DNA of 64,000 nt from Paractinoplanes tereljensis (GTDB taxonomy: Bacteria; Actinomycetota; Actinomycetes; Mycobacteriales; Micromonosporaceae). The notes under the pieces were generated by a model. That model did no database searches, had not been told where the DNA came from, and saw only the letters and a program-made list of their open reading frames with translations. Each line of letters starts with the position of its first letter. Position 1 is the first letter of the stretch. The position numbers were made by a program, and so were the translations under genes. Shown here piece by piece: positions 27,791-37,700 of this stretch. The stretch is taken from assembly GCF_016862435.1 (NCBI RefSeq), contig NZ_BOMY01000020.1, forward strand, positions 1 through 64,000, written 5' to 3'.

Positions 27791-28123
27791 TCAACTAAGG
27801 GGCGCCGAATTGCGCATCCGCTGGTGCGGAACCCCCGCGGCGGAGAGCTGCAGGGCGAGTAGCGGAATGGGATTGTGCACGAACACAGCCACCTGATGAT
27901 CATCGCCCATGCTGCAGGCGGCGGCCACCGAGCCGACGTTGATCGGGTCGAGCTCGGGAACGTCGGCGAGGTCGACTATCAGGCGCAACGGGCGCACGCG
28001 GCGGACCGTATGCACCAGAACCTGACGAAGTTCGACCGCTTTGTCCAGCCCGACGATGCCATGGGGAGTGATCACGACGCTCCCGTCGGCGCTCGTCCGG
28101 ACCTCCAGCACAGTGCCGCGCAT
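27791..28123 (-). CDS. STAS-domain anti-sigma factor antagonist-like protein
   Basis: A 110-aa STAS protein: VLEVRTSADGSVVITPHGIVG then RPLRLIVDLADVPELDPINVGSVAAA, where the usual phosphorylatable Ser after the D-x-x-x segment is at DPINVGS. ATG at 28123 follows GAAGGG. Such proteins bind anti-sigma kinases; here the Asp-Ser core is altered (ELDPINVGS), so phosphorylation is uncertain. No anti-sigma kinase is next to it. Confidence 0.8.
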   Translation of the reverse strand: MRGTVLEVRTSADGSVVITPHGIVGLDKAVELRQVLVHTVRRVRPLRLIVDLADVPELDPINVGSVAAACSMGDDHQVAVFVHNPIPLLALQLSAAGVPHQRMRNSAPLS

Positions 28124-28296
28124 CGCGTCACCCTTCGTTACCGTGGCGTTCGGCCGCCGGACCACCTTACGACGTTAATCATCCGCCGGGAAGGAGGTGT
28201 GCTCTTGATCGCGAGGGAAAAATCAGAGTTCCCGTCGCCAAACAAAGTCTTGCATGAAGATGAGAATGTTGCTGCTCTGTCACGCGGGAGTGGGAA

Positions 28297-28500
28297 ATGA
28301 CGATCGACACGGAACCGGATCTATCGGCCTTCGTGATTAACCTGCTCGACGAGCATCTGGCGGCCATGCTGCAGGTCCGTGAACGGCTGCGCCCGGCCGG
28401 CCGGATCGGCCTCGGCGCCCGCCGGACGATCGCGCTGGACAGCATCAGCGTGGCGGAGCGGTACGCCACCGAGCTCACCCGGGCGTTGAGCGACGACTAG
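28297..28500 (+). CDS. small hypothetical protein
   Basis: A 67-aa acidic, helical protein (MTIDTEPDLSAFVINLLDEH...RALSDD) divergent from the STAS gene; ATG follows a GGGAG box. No family recognised. It overlaps the convergent GNAT gene by 4 bp. The gap of 173 bp upstream carries a GGAAGGAGGTG stretch at about 28190 with no clear frame after it. Confidence 0.55.
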   Translation: MTIDTEPDLSAFVINLLDEHLAAMLQVRERLRPAGRIGLGARRTIALDSISVAERYATELTRALSDD

Positions 28501-29009
28501 GCCCGCCACTCCGGCTCGAGGATCGCGTACAGGTCGGAGTCGCGCCAGCCGTCGTCGATCCGCATGGTCTCGCGCATCCGGCCCTCGTACCGCATGCCGA
28601 TCTTGATCAGGACCCGGCTCGAGGCCACGTTGCGCGGGTCGCAGGTGGCGTACACCCGGTGCAGGCCACGCTCGGTGAAGGCCTGGCGCAGCAACTCCTG
28701 GGCGGCCACCCCGGCGAGGCCCTGACCCCAGCGCGCCGGGTGGATGCCGTAACCGATCTCCCCCGACGAGGGGCCGCGCAGGTGCAGGTCGGCGATGCCG
28801 ACGACCTGGTCGTCGGCGAGGACCGCGTGCGGGTAACTGGTCTGCGGCCGGCTGTGCCACAGGGCGGCGGACTCGCGTACGAAGGACTGGGTCTGGGCCT
28901 CGGTGTTCGGCCCCCAGGCCTGGTAGCGGGACATCTCGGGCAGCTTGGCCCAGCCGTGCACCATCGGCCAATCCTCGAAAACAAGCGGCCGTAGCCGTAC
29001 GGCATCCAT
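28497..29009 (-). CDS. GNAT acetyltransferase (RimJ/RimL type)
   Basis: A 170-aa N-acetyltransferase: MDAVRLRPLVFEDWPMVHGW start, acetyl-CoA-binding motif A as HPARWGQGLAGVAAQELLRQ and motif B NVASSRVLIKIGMRYEG. Substrate unknown; RimJ/RimL relatives act on protein N-termini or small amines. ATG at 29009. It lies 16 bp downstream of the ThrE-like gene, in the same direction. Confidence 0.87.
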   Translation of the reverse strand: MDAVRLRPLVFEDWPMVHGWAKLPEMSRYQAWGPNTEAQTQSFVRESAALWHSRPQTSYPHAVLADDQVVGIADLHLRGPSSGEIGYGIHPARWGQGLAGVAAQELLRQAFTERGLHRVYATCDPRNVASSRVLIKIGMRYEGRMRETMRIDDGWRDSDLYAILEPEWRA

Positions 29010-29025
29010 CTGTTGATTTTGCGCT

Positions 29026-30264
29026 TTATTTCCCGGCAATGAGCCGGGCCAGCGAACGATATATGGGATATCCGCATAAAACGCCCAGGGCAATGGCGAT
29101 CATCGACCAGATGGTCGCGATCAGATCCTCGGCGGCGGCAATGGCGTTCTGGTCCAGGTATTCGGTGACGCCGATGAGGCCGAGCGCACCCGGCACCAGC
29201 AGCCAGAACGCCGGCAGGAAGGACACCAGGGCGGGCGGCCCGGTGGGGCGGCGCTCGACGAAGTAGGCGACCGGGGTCATCGCGAGCGCGCCGAAGAAGC
29301 CGCTCAGGTAGCCGCCGAAGACCTGGCTGCCGAGGTACTGGCCGAGCCAGGCGGCGATCAGCACCAGCAGCAGCCAGGGCAGCGAGTGCTTCGGCGCCGA
29401 GTGGAACAGGTAGGTGCCGACTCCGAGGACCAGCACTCCCAGCCAGGGCGCCCACCAGCCGATCAGGTTCTGCGGGGCGTCGATCAGCTTCTCGGCGGCC
29501 GGCACGTGCACCACCTCGGTGGCGGCGGTGATGCCGAAGGCCAGCAGCATCAGCTGCAGGCCGCCGGAGACCAGCCGGCTCGCCCCGGTGATCATCTCGC
29601 CGGCCGACAGCTCGACGACGGCCATCGTCAGGGCGGCGCCGGGCAGGAAGGTGACCAGCGGGGCGATCATCGCGCGCAGGTCGGCGTCGGCCCAGCCGGG
29701 GCCGGCCAGCAGGAAGGTGATCGAGGCGACCAGGAAGGCCACCGCGACCGGCAGGATCAGCTGAATGCTCCGCCAGCGGGCGCCGAGCTGCTTGAGCACC
29801 CCGACGAACAGGCCGAACAGGGTGGCCAGGACCAGGTCGCCCCAGGTCGGCTGGAGCACCAGGCAGATGCCGGCGGTGAGCAGGGCGTGCCCGGCGACGG
29901 TGAGCCGGCGGCCGAACCGGGGCTGCTGCTCGACGATCTGAAGGACCCGGTGGCTCCCCTGGTCCGGCGGGAGGTCCGGGCCGGCCGCGCGCAGTACGCC
30001 GTACAGCGCGGCGGTCTGGTCCAGCCGCAACCCGCCGCGCAGCTGGCGGGTGGGTTCGATGGTCGCGGCCCGCCCGGGTTCCAGGGCCACCACCAGGTAC
30101 GTGGGCAGCACGCTGACCCGGGCGTCCGGCGCGCCGTAGGCGGCGGCCACCGCGCGCAGGTGGTCCTCGATCTGGTTGACCGCCTCGCCGGCCGCCGTCA
30201 GCGCGCTGCCGAGGAACAGCAGGAACTCCAGCAGGCGCCGCTCGTCATCGCCGCTCGGCCGCAT
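29026..30264 (-). CDS. ThrE-family threonine/serine exporter
   Basis: A 412-aa fused ThrE protein: soluble N-terminal domain (residues about 1-120, with SALTAAGEAVNQIEDHL), then about ten membrane helices in two parts (DUF1212 and DUF3815), with FLPGAALTMAVVELSAGEMITGASR typical of the first. It exports small amino acids. Its start overlaps the end of the M20 dipeptidase gene by 20 bp, so a coupled role in dipeptide breakdown and amino-acid release is plausible. Confidence 0.87.
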   Translation of the reverse strand: MRPSGDDERRLLEFLLFLGSALTAAGEAVNQIEDHLRAVAAAYGAPDARVSVLPTYLVVALEPGRAATIEPTRQLRGGLRLDQTAALYGVLRAAGPDLPPDQGSHRVLQIVEQQPRFGRRLTVAGHALLTAGICLVLQPTWGDLVLATLFGLFVGVLKQLGARWRSIQLILPVAVAFLVASITFLLAGPGWADADLRAMIAPLVTFLPGAALTMAVVELSAGEMITGASRLVSGGLQLMLLAFGITAATEVVHVPAAEKLIDAPQNLIGWWAPWLGVLVLGVGTYLFHSAPKHSLPWLLLVLIAAWLGQYLGSQVFGGYLSGFFGALAMTPVAYFVERRPTGPPALVSFLPAFWLLVPGALGLIGVTEYLDQNAIAAAEDLIATIWSMIAIALGVLCGYPIYRSLARLIAGK

Positions 30265-31594
30265 AGTTCCGCAGGAACAGCGCCTCGACCAGGGCCATGT
30301 TCTCGATCTCGGACGGGTCGACGCTCTCGTTCGGGGCGTGGATCAGGCAACGCGGCTCCTCCACCCCGATCAGCATGATCTCGGCGTCCGGGAAGGTGTC
30401 GCGGAAGACGTTGCACAGCGGGATCGAGCCGCCCTGCCCCTCGGTCACGGCCGGCCGCCCGTACGCCTCACGCATCGCCGCGGTCATCGTCTCGAACGCC
30501 GGGCCGCTGGTGGCGCCGGTGAACGGCTCGCCGTCGGCCTCCCGCTCGACGCTCACCCGGACCCCCCAGGGCGCGGCCGCCCGCAGCTGGTCGATCAGGG
30601 CGTCCTGGGCGTGTTTGGCGTTCATACCGGGTGGGACCCGCAGGTTGATCCGGGCCCGGGCGTGCGGCTGGATGGCCGCCGACGAGCCGACGACCGGCGG
30701 GCAGTCGATGCCGAGCACGGTCACCGCGGGCCGGGCCCAGACCATGTCGGCGACCCGGCCGTCGCCGAGCAGGCCCACCCCGTCGAGCAGGCCGGCGTCC
30801 ACCCGGAACTGAGCGGGCGAGTAGTCGGCGCCGGGCCACCTCTGGGTCGCGTCGAGTCCGCGGATGGTGGTGTTGCCGTGGGCGTCGCGGAGCGTGGCGA
30901 GCATGTGGATGAGGGCGGCGAGCGCGTCGGGGGCGGCGCCGCCGAACATGCCGGAGTGCATCGGGCCGGCCATCGAGTCGACGCTGACCACGACGTTGGC
31001 CAGGCCGCGCAGGCTGCTGGTGACGGCCGGCTGCCCGACCGCCGCGTTACCGGCGTCGCAGACCAGGATCGCGTCGGCCCGCAGCAGCTCGGCGTTCGCC
31101 GGAACGAAGGCCTCCAGGCCGCCGGTACCCTGCTCCTCCGAGCCCTCGCCGACGATCTTGACGGTGACCGGCAGCTCGCCGGACAGGGCGCGCAGCGCGG
31201 TCAGGTGGGTGGCGATGTTGCCCTTGCAGTCGGCCGCGCCCCGGCCGTACCAGCGCCCGTCGCGGTCGGTGAGCTCCCAGACCGGGGTGCGCCAGGCGGC
31301 GGGGTCGAGCGGTGGCTGCACGTCGTGGTGGAAGTAGAGCAGCACGGTCGGCGCGCCGGGCGGGCCGGGCCGGGAGCCGCAGACGGCCTGGCTGCCGTCC
31401 GGGGTCGGGTAGGCGGCGACGTCGGCGAAGCCCAGGTCGCCGAACGTGCCGACCAGCCAGTCGACCATGCCCTCGCACTCGGCCGGCGGGAACTGGGCGG
31501 CGTCGTGCACCGACCGGTACGCGACCATGGCGGCCAGGTCGTCCCGGGCCTGCGGCATCAGTGCCTTGATCCGGCTGCGGAGTTCCTCGGACAC
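30245..31594 (-). CDS. M20-family dipeptidase
   Basis: A 449-aa metallopeptidase. Zinc ligands fall in HHDVQP, GAADCKGN and the EGSEEQGTGG loop that holds the catalytic Glu; HMLATLRD and the late IHAPNES complete the site. Family members cleave dipeptides such as carnosine-like or Xaa-His compounds. ATG at 31594 follows a GGGGAGA box. It is flanked by the DHA2 pump upstream (12 bp) and the ThrE exporter downstream, which suggests one transcript. Confidence 0.9.
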   Translation of the reverse strand: MSEELRSRIKALMPQARDDLAAMVAYRSVHDAAQFPPAECEGMVDWLVGTFGDLGFADVAAYPTPDGSQAVCGSRPGPPGAPTVLLYFHHDVQPPLDPAAWRTPVWELTDRDGRWYGRGAADCKGNIATHLTALRALSGELPVTVKIVGEGSEEQGTGGLEAFVPANAELLRADAILVCDAGNAAVGQPAVTSSLRGLANVVVSVDSMAGPMHSGMFGGAAPDALAALIHMLATLRDAHGNTTIRGLDATQRWPGADYSPAQFRVDAGLLDGVGLLGDGRVADMVWARPAVTVLGIDCPPVVGSSAAIQPHARARINLRVPPGMNAKHAQDALIDQLRAAAPWGVRVSVEREADGEPFTGATSGPAFETMTAAMREAYGRPAVTEGQGGSIPLCNVFRDTFPDAEIMLIGVEEPRCLIHAPNESVDPSEIENMALVEALFLRNYAAERR

Positions 31595-31606
31595 GGCGTC
31601 TCCCCT

Positions 31607-33127
31607 TCACTGTTGTCCCGGCCACACGAATCGAACAATTGCCATCGCCACCACCGCGATCGCGGCGCTGACCAGCAGGGCGCCGGCGATGCCGCCGGTG
31701 AACGCGTTCGCCGCCGCGGTGGTGACCGCCCGGCCGACGTCCGGCGGCAGCGACGCGATCGCGGCCTCGAACGACGACGAACCGACCAGGGCATTCGTGG
31801 CGGCGTCGATCTGCGACTGGTTCAGCCCCGCGTCGCGCATCGCGCCGGTGCTCTCCCCCGCCGCGAGACCCCTGGTCACGGCGGAGAGCACGGCGATGCC
31901 GAGGGCACCGCCGACCATGCTGGACATCTTGAAGACGCCGGCCGCCGCGCCGGCCAGGTCGGCCGGCACCGCGCCGACCGCGGTGTTGGAGATCGGTGTG
32001 GACAACAGGCCCAGGCCGACCCCCACGATCAACAGGCTGGCGGCCATCACCCACAGGCTCGCGTCGGGGTGCAGGAAGCCGAGAACGGCCAGGCCGGCGG
32101 CGAGGACAGCCAGCCCCAGGAGTACGGGCATCCGCCCGCCCCGCCGCGACTCCAGCCGAGCCCCGCGCGGGATGAACACGAAGATGCCCAGGGTGGACGG
32201 CAGCATCAGCAGGCCGGCCTCGACGGCGTCGTAGCCGCGCACGTTCTGCAGCCACAGCACCAGCAGGTAACTGAGGCCGGCGAAGGCCAGGTTCATCACC
32301 AGGTTCGCGGTCAGCGCCGCGTCGTAGGACCGCAGTTTGAACATGGCCAGCTTGACCAGCGGTTCTTCGGCGTGCTTTTCCACGGCGTACCAGGCGATGG
32401 CAAGCAGGACGGCCGCGGCCAGCAGGCCGACGATCAGCGGGTCCCCCCACCCGGCGGCCGGTCCGTCGGTCAGCGCGAACAGCAGCGCGAAGATGGCCAG
32501 GCCGATGGTCACCAGGCCGGGCCAGTCGATGCGGCGGGAGGCCTGCTCGTCGCGGGATTCCGGGGTGGAGGCCCGCAGCGCGACGAGGGTGATGGCGGCC
32601 AGCGGCAGGTTGATCCAGAACAGCCATCGCCAGCCGAGGCCGTCGGTGAGCACGCCGCCGATAGCCGGGCCGACCGCCTGCCCGCCCCAGGCCACCGCCT
32701 GCCAGATGCCGAACGCGGTCAGCTCGGCCGGTCCGGTGAACTCCGACGGGATCAGCGCCAGGGTGGCCGGCAGGATCAGGGCGGCGCCGACACCCATCAG
32801 GGCACGACCGGCTATCAGGGTGCTGACGTTCGGGGCGAGGGCGCACAGCACCGAGAACCCGGCGAACAGCACGATGCCCAGGCCGAGCATCCGGCGGCGG
32901 CCGAAGATGTCGCCGAACTTGCCGGCCGCGATCACCAAGGCGCCGGTGACCAGGCTGAACGCGTTGTTCGCCCACTGCAGGGCGGACAGGTCGGCGTGCA
33001 GGTCCCCGGCCATCGCCGGAATGGCCACGCCCAGGTCGGCGAAGGCCAGCCAGACCAGCCCGGCCGCCGCGCAGATGGCGGCGAGCGAGAGCCGGCGCTG
33101 CCGGGTCGTGGTGGCTGCTTCAGTCAC
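31607..33127 (-). CDS. DHA2-type MFS efflux transporter
   Basis: A 506-aa pump with about 14 helices. Motif A (GKFGDIFGRRRMLGLG) and the motif-C-like ALMGVGAALILPATLALI are clear. Drug:H+ antiporter-2 proteins expel drugs or own products. First gene of the minus-strand run pump-dipeptidase-ThrE. It is divergent, across 86 bp, from another DHA2 pump of different sequence. Confidence 0.9.
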   Translation of the reverse strand: MTEAATTTRQRRLSLAAICAAAGLVWLAFADLGVAIPAMAGDLHADLSALQWANNAFSLVTGALVIAAGKFGDIFGRRRMLGLGIVLFAGFSVLCALAPNVSTLIAGRALMGVGAALILPATLALIPSEFTGPAELTAFGIWQAVAWGGQAVGPAIGGVLTDGLGWRWLFWINLPLAAITLVALRASTPESRDEQASRRIDWPGLVTIGLAIFALLFALTDGPAAGWGDPLIVGLLAAAVLLAIAWYAVEKHAEEPLVKLAMFKLRSYDAALTANLVMNLAFAGLSYLLVLWLQNVRGYDAVEAGLLMLPSTLGIFVFIPRGARLESRRGGRMPVLLGLAVLAAGLAVLGFLHPDASLWVMAASLLIVGVGLGLLSTPISNTAVGAVPADLAGAAAGVFKMSSMVGGALGIAVLSAVTRGLAAGESTGAMRDAGLNQSQIDAATNALVGSSSFEAAIASLPPDVGRAVTTAAANAFTGGIAGALLVSAAIAVVAMAIVRFVWPGQQ

Positions 33128-33213
33128 CTGGCCAGTCTCTGGGCCGCTCCGCGCCCCGACCTCATCCGCGCCGAGCGATGTGCCCGGCCCGGCCGCCCGC
33201 CGAAACTGGCGCC

Positions 33214-34683
33214 ATGACCGATCTGGACGTGAAGGCCGGAACAGGTGTGCTGCTGGCCGCCTGCGTGTCGACTCTGGTGGTGAACGCCAACACCTCGGCG
33301 GTCACCATCCTGCTGCCGGCGATCAGCCAGGACGTGGGCGCGCCGGTCTCCACCCTGCAGTGGGCGGTGACCGGCTACATGCTGGTCGGCGCGGCGGTCA
33401 TCGTGACCTCGGGCGCGCTCGGCGACGTGTTCGGCCGGCGCCGGGTGTTCCTCGGCGGCCTGATCCTGTTCGTGGCGTCGTGCGTTCTCATCGCGCTCTC
33501 GTCCGAGGCGTTCGGGGTGATCGCCGGCCGGATGATCCAGGGGGCGGCCGGCTCCACGATCCTGGCCTGCGGGATGAGCCTGCTGTCGGTGGAATCGTCC
33601 GGCACCGGGCAGATGAAGGCGGTCACCCTGTGGGGGGCAGCCTCGGCGGCCGGTGGGGCGGCCGGGCCGCTGATCGGCGGGGTGCTGGTGGACGCCACCG
33701 GGTGGCAGGGGCTGTTCTGGATCGACGCGGCGGTCGCGGCTGCCTGCATTCCGATCACGCTGTTCATGGTGCGTGAGTCGCGGGACCCGCACCGGCCTCG
33801 GTCGATCGACTGGGCCGGGACCGTGCTCATCGCGGTCATCCTGGTTCCGTTGGTGCTCGCCCTCAGCGAGGGCGGGGACTGGGGGTGGGCATCGCCGGCC
33901 ACGCTGTCGTGCTTCGTGATCGCGGTGCTCGGGGTTTTCGGCTTCGTGGCGGCCGAGCGGCGGGTTACCGCGCCGCTGGTCGACCTGGCTCTGTTCCGGA
34001 ACATGGTGCTGGTCGGTGCGACGCTGGCGATCCTGCTGGTGGCCGGGACGATCAACGGCCTGATGTACGTGCTGAGCCTGTACTTCCAGGACCCGGACGC
34101 GTTCGGGATGAGCGCCCTGCAGGCGGGGCTGGCCACTCTGCCCGCGGTCGCCGTGATGATCGCGATCACGCCGCTGATCACGCCGGTCGCCGTGCGGATC
34201 GGGCCACGACAGGCGGTCGCCCTCGGGTTCGTGCTGTCGGCGGTCGGGTTCGGGGCGCTCGGCTTCGCTCAGTCCGACTGGCACTACGCGATGTTCGTCC
34301 TGCCGCTGGTCGTGATGGCCGTTGGGCTCGGCCTGTCGAACGGGCCGGCGTCGTCGGCGTCTACCTCGTCGGTGTCACCTGACCAGGTCGGCTCGGCCTC
34401 GGGAATCTCCAACATGGCCCGCTACGTCGGGGGGTCGCTGGCTACCGCGGCCACCGCTACCGTCTATGCGGCCGCTACCGAGACGCAGCGGGCGGCCGGG
34501 GCGAGCCCGGGCGACGCGCTCGCGGCGGGGCTGTCCCGGTCGGCGATCCTGATGGCCATCATGGCCGCGGCCGGCATCGCGCTGGCCCTGCTGCTGGGCC
34601 GGCACCGCACCACACCGAGCCCGGGGGTTGCCGCCGCGTCGCACGCTCACACGATTCCGGTCACCCAATCGGCGGAGGTTTGA
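33214..34683 (+). CDS. DHA2-type MFS efflux transporter
   Basis: A 489-aa, 14-helix transporter with motif A GALGDVFGRRRVFLGG, TLQWAVTGYMLVGA in helix 2 and GAASAAGGAAGPLIGGVL in helix 5. I start at ATG 33214; an in-frame upstream ATG at 33178 adds a Pro-rich stretch inside the promoter gap. No dedicated regulator is adjacent. The cytoplasmic tail is followed 24 bp later by the WD40-Roc-TIR gene. Confidence 0.9.
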   Translation: MTDLDVKAGTGVLLAACVSTLVVNANTSAVTILLPAISQDVGAPVSTLQWAVTGYMLVGAAVIVTSGALGDVFGRRRVFLGGLILFVASCVLIALSSEAFGVIAGRMIQGAAGSTILACGMSLLSVESSGTGQMKAVTLWGAASAAGGAAGPLIGGVLVDATGWQGLFWIDAAVAAACIPITLFMVRESRDPHRPRSIDWAGTVLIAVILVPLVLALSEGGDWGWASPATLSCFVIAVLGVFGFVAAERRVTAPLVDLALFRNMVLVGATLAILLVAGTINGLMYVLSLYFQDPDAFGMSALQAGLATLPAVAVMIAITPLITPVAVRIGPRQAVALGFVLSAVGFGALGFAQSDWHYAMFVLPLVVMAVGLGLSNGPASSASTSSVSPDQVGSASGISNMARYVGGSLATAATATVYAAATETQRAAGASPGDALAAGLSRSAILMAIMAAAGIALALLLGRHRTTPSPGVAAASHAHTIPVTQSAEV

Positions 34684-34707
34684 CGTTTCGCGGACTGCGT
34701 AACCTCG

Positions 34708-37700
34708 ATGACTATGGGTGAAGCAGAAGACATCCTTACGCAGCCGCTTCCGGCCGGGGTGGAACTGCTGGCCCGGGTTCCCCTTCCGACCCTAAAGGCC
34801 CGTGACGTCGAGTTTTCGCCGGACGGCCGTTACATCGGGGTGTCAGGTCGGAACATGGTGGCCGTCTTGGACCTCAACAGCGGGCAGTCGACTCGCATCG
34901 TCGGCCCACCGAAGGATCGCCCACTGTGGATCGAGGTGGAGTCGCAGGACGGCGAGTACTGCCGACTCAGCTGGTTGCCCGACAGCCGGCGGATCGCGGT
35001 CTCGGACGGACGGCGAATCGGCGTTCTGAACCTGGAAAGCCGCGACATGATCTGGGAGGTGGACGAGGGCGGCCTCACGGGGGTAGTCGCCAGCCCGGAC
35101 GGGGAGAAAATCGCTATCTTCAGAGAGACCACGATCCAGGTTCTTCGGTCCAGCGACGGCCAGCCCTTGCATCAATTCGGCGATGAGACGAAGGACCTAA
35201 TTTTCGCATGGTCACCAGACGCACGGTTCCTCGCTAGCGCCAGCGGCGAGCCGTTTGAACCAGAAATCCGAATCTGGGACACCCAAACCGGCCGACTCCG
35301 CAACCACCTTGCAGGACACCACGGCTATAGCGGTGGCCTGGCGTGGTCACCACGTGGCGACCTGCTCGCCTCGGCTTCGGAGGACAAATCAGTCCGCCTG
35401 TGGGATCCGTTCAACGGCCGGCTCATCACGAGCATCGAAGTCCACACGGATGAGACGCGCGGGGTCACCTTTTCGCCGGACGGAGGCATTCTCGTCTCCG
35501 CCTCATGGGACGACAGCCTCCGGTTCTTCTCGGCCGACGATAGACGCGAACTCGCGTCCCTCCACCTCACGGCCAATCCGGATCGAAACTTTCTCGGGAT
35601 GCACTTCACGGCGGACGGCAGTCGCCTAGCGCTCGGCCGGGCGAATGAGCTTCTCATCTTTCGCACGGACCTCGCCACGATCGCCCGGGGCAGCAGCGGG
35701 CTCGACACGGTGCGCTACACCACGGCGAAGCTGGTACTGGTCGGCGACTCCGGAGTCGGCAAGACCGGGCTGGGCTGGCGGCTCTCGCACGACGAATTCC
35801 GGGAGCACGAGTCCACCCACGGGCAGCAGTTCTGGGTCGTCGACAGCCTCGGCCTGACCCGGCCCGACGGCACCGAATGCGAGGCCGTCGTCTGGGACCT
35901 GGCCGGACAGCACGTCTACCGGCCGGTGCACGTCATCTTCCTGGAACGCGTCAGCCTGGCCATCCTGATGTTCGACCCGACCAACCGGCACGAGACCCTC
36001 AAGGGCGTCGACTTCTGGCTGGAGCAGCTCGCCGGTCGCGGCGAGCTGCCGCCGACCGTGCTGGTCGGCGGGCGGCAGGACCGGGGAACTTCCGTGCTCG
36101 CCCAGGCCGACCTCCGTGAGCTCTGCCAGCAACGCGGCATCGCCGGCGGCTACATCGCCACCAGCGCCAAGACCGGCGAGGGCGTGGAGGCGCTGCTCGA
36201 CGCCCTCCGCGAACTGATCCCCTGGGAACAGGCCGCCGCCACGGTCACCACGGTCACTTTCAAGCGGATCAAGGACTACGTGCTCGCGCTCAAGGAGCGG
36301 GCGACCACCGGCCCGGTTCTGGTCGACTTCGACCAGCTCTTCCGCGATCTCACTGCCTCGGATCCACAGTGGCAATTCACCGCCCACGAGATGCGCGCCG
36401 CCGTCGGGCACCTGGAGAATCACGGGTTCGTCGCCATCCTGCGCAGCTCGGCCGGTCTCGAACTGGTGCTGCTGGTGCCGAGCCTGCTGCCCGACCTCGC
36501 GTCGTCGATCGTCCTGCTCGCCGACCGGCACCCGCGCGAGCTGGGTGCGATCGACGAGAGCGCGCTCCTGACCGGCGAATACTCCTTCACCGAGCTGACC
36601 GCGCTGGATCCGGACGAGCGCGAGGTGCTGATCGACGCGACCGTCGTCCGCTTCCTGCGGCACAACGTCTGCTTCCGGGAGACGCTCGGCGCCGAGACCG
36701 TGCTGATCTTCCCGAGTCTGATCCGGCAGCGCCGACCGCTGCAGGACGACGCCGAGACCGCCGACGACGTCTCCTACGTCGCTCGGGGCCGGGTCGAGAA
36801 CTCTTACGCCGCTCTGGCCGTACTCCTGGGTTATTCGCAGTTCTTCACCCGCGTGACGCAGTGGCAGAACCAGACCCTGTTCGAACTGGACCGGGGGCAG
36901 ATCTGCGGTCTCCGGGTCATCCAGGAGCGCGAGGGTGAGCTGGAGTTCGTGCTGTCATACAGCGCGGCCACCCCAGATCACGGCCGTCAGCTGTTCCAGG
37001 CGCTGTTCGAGAAGTTCCTGGTGCAGCGGGATGTCGACGTCACGCGGTTCACCCCGGTGAGCTGCGGTAACGGACACCGGCAGGACCGGACGGTCGTCGT
37101 GCAGCGCCGGCGGGAACGGCGCGGCTTCCTGTTCTGCAGTGAGTGCGGGGAGAAGGTGCCGCTGCCCGACGCCGACGTGGTGAGCCGGCCCGCCGCCGGG
37201 GTCCTCGAGGACGTGGCCCGGCTCGAGGGCAATGCCCACCTGCGCAGCGAGTACGAGGCCAGCCTCGCGCGGGTCAAGGCGTACGCCCGGAGTGCCGCCG
37301 CACCCCGCTGCTACCTGAGCCACGCCGGGGATGACCGGTGGGTCGACCTGTTCCGGCAGAGCCTGCGCGACGCCGGTGTCGATCTACTCGGCGGCCCGGA
37401 TGAACTGCGGGACGACGACACCGTACTGATGATCTGCACGCCGGCGTATTGGTCGGCCTGGCCGACCGGCTTCGCGACCCGGCTGCGGCGCGGCAGCACT
37501 GCCCCGATCATTCCGCTGTTGGTCGACGGCGTGCCCGATGGCGACCAGCGGGCTCGGCTCGGCCGCCGCGAGGTCCGCGACTTCCGCGACCGTTCCCGGC
37601 ACTTCCTGGAACTGTTCGACCTGGTCCTGACGCTGCACGGCATTCACCGGGAGAACCCGGCGTTCGCCCCGCTGCGGCGCGAGATGACCGAGCGCTGGCG

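Noticed and set aside
30176..33217. 1013-codon plus-strand frame
   Set aside because: Antisense to the dipeptidase and MFS genes; low complexity typical of high-GC complementary frames.
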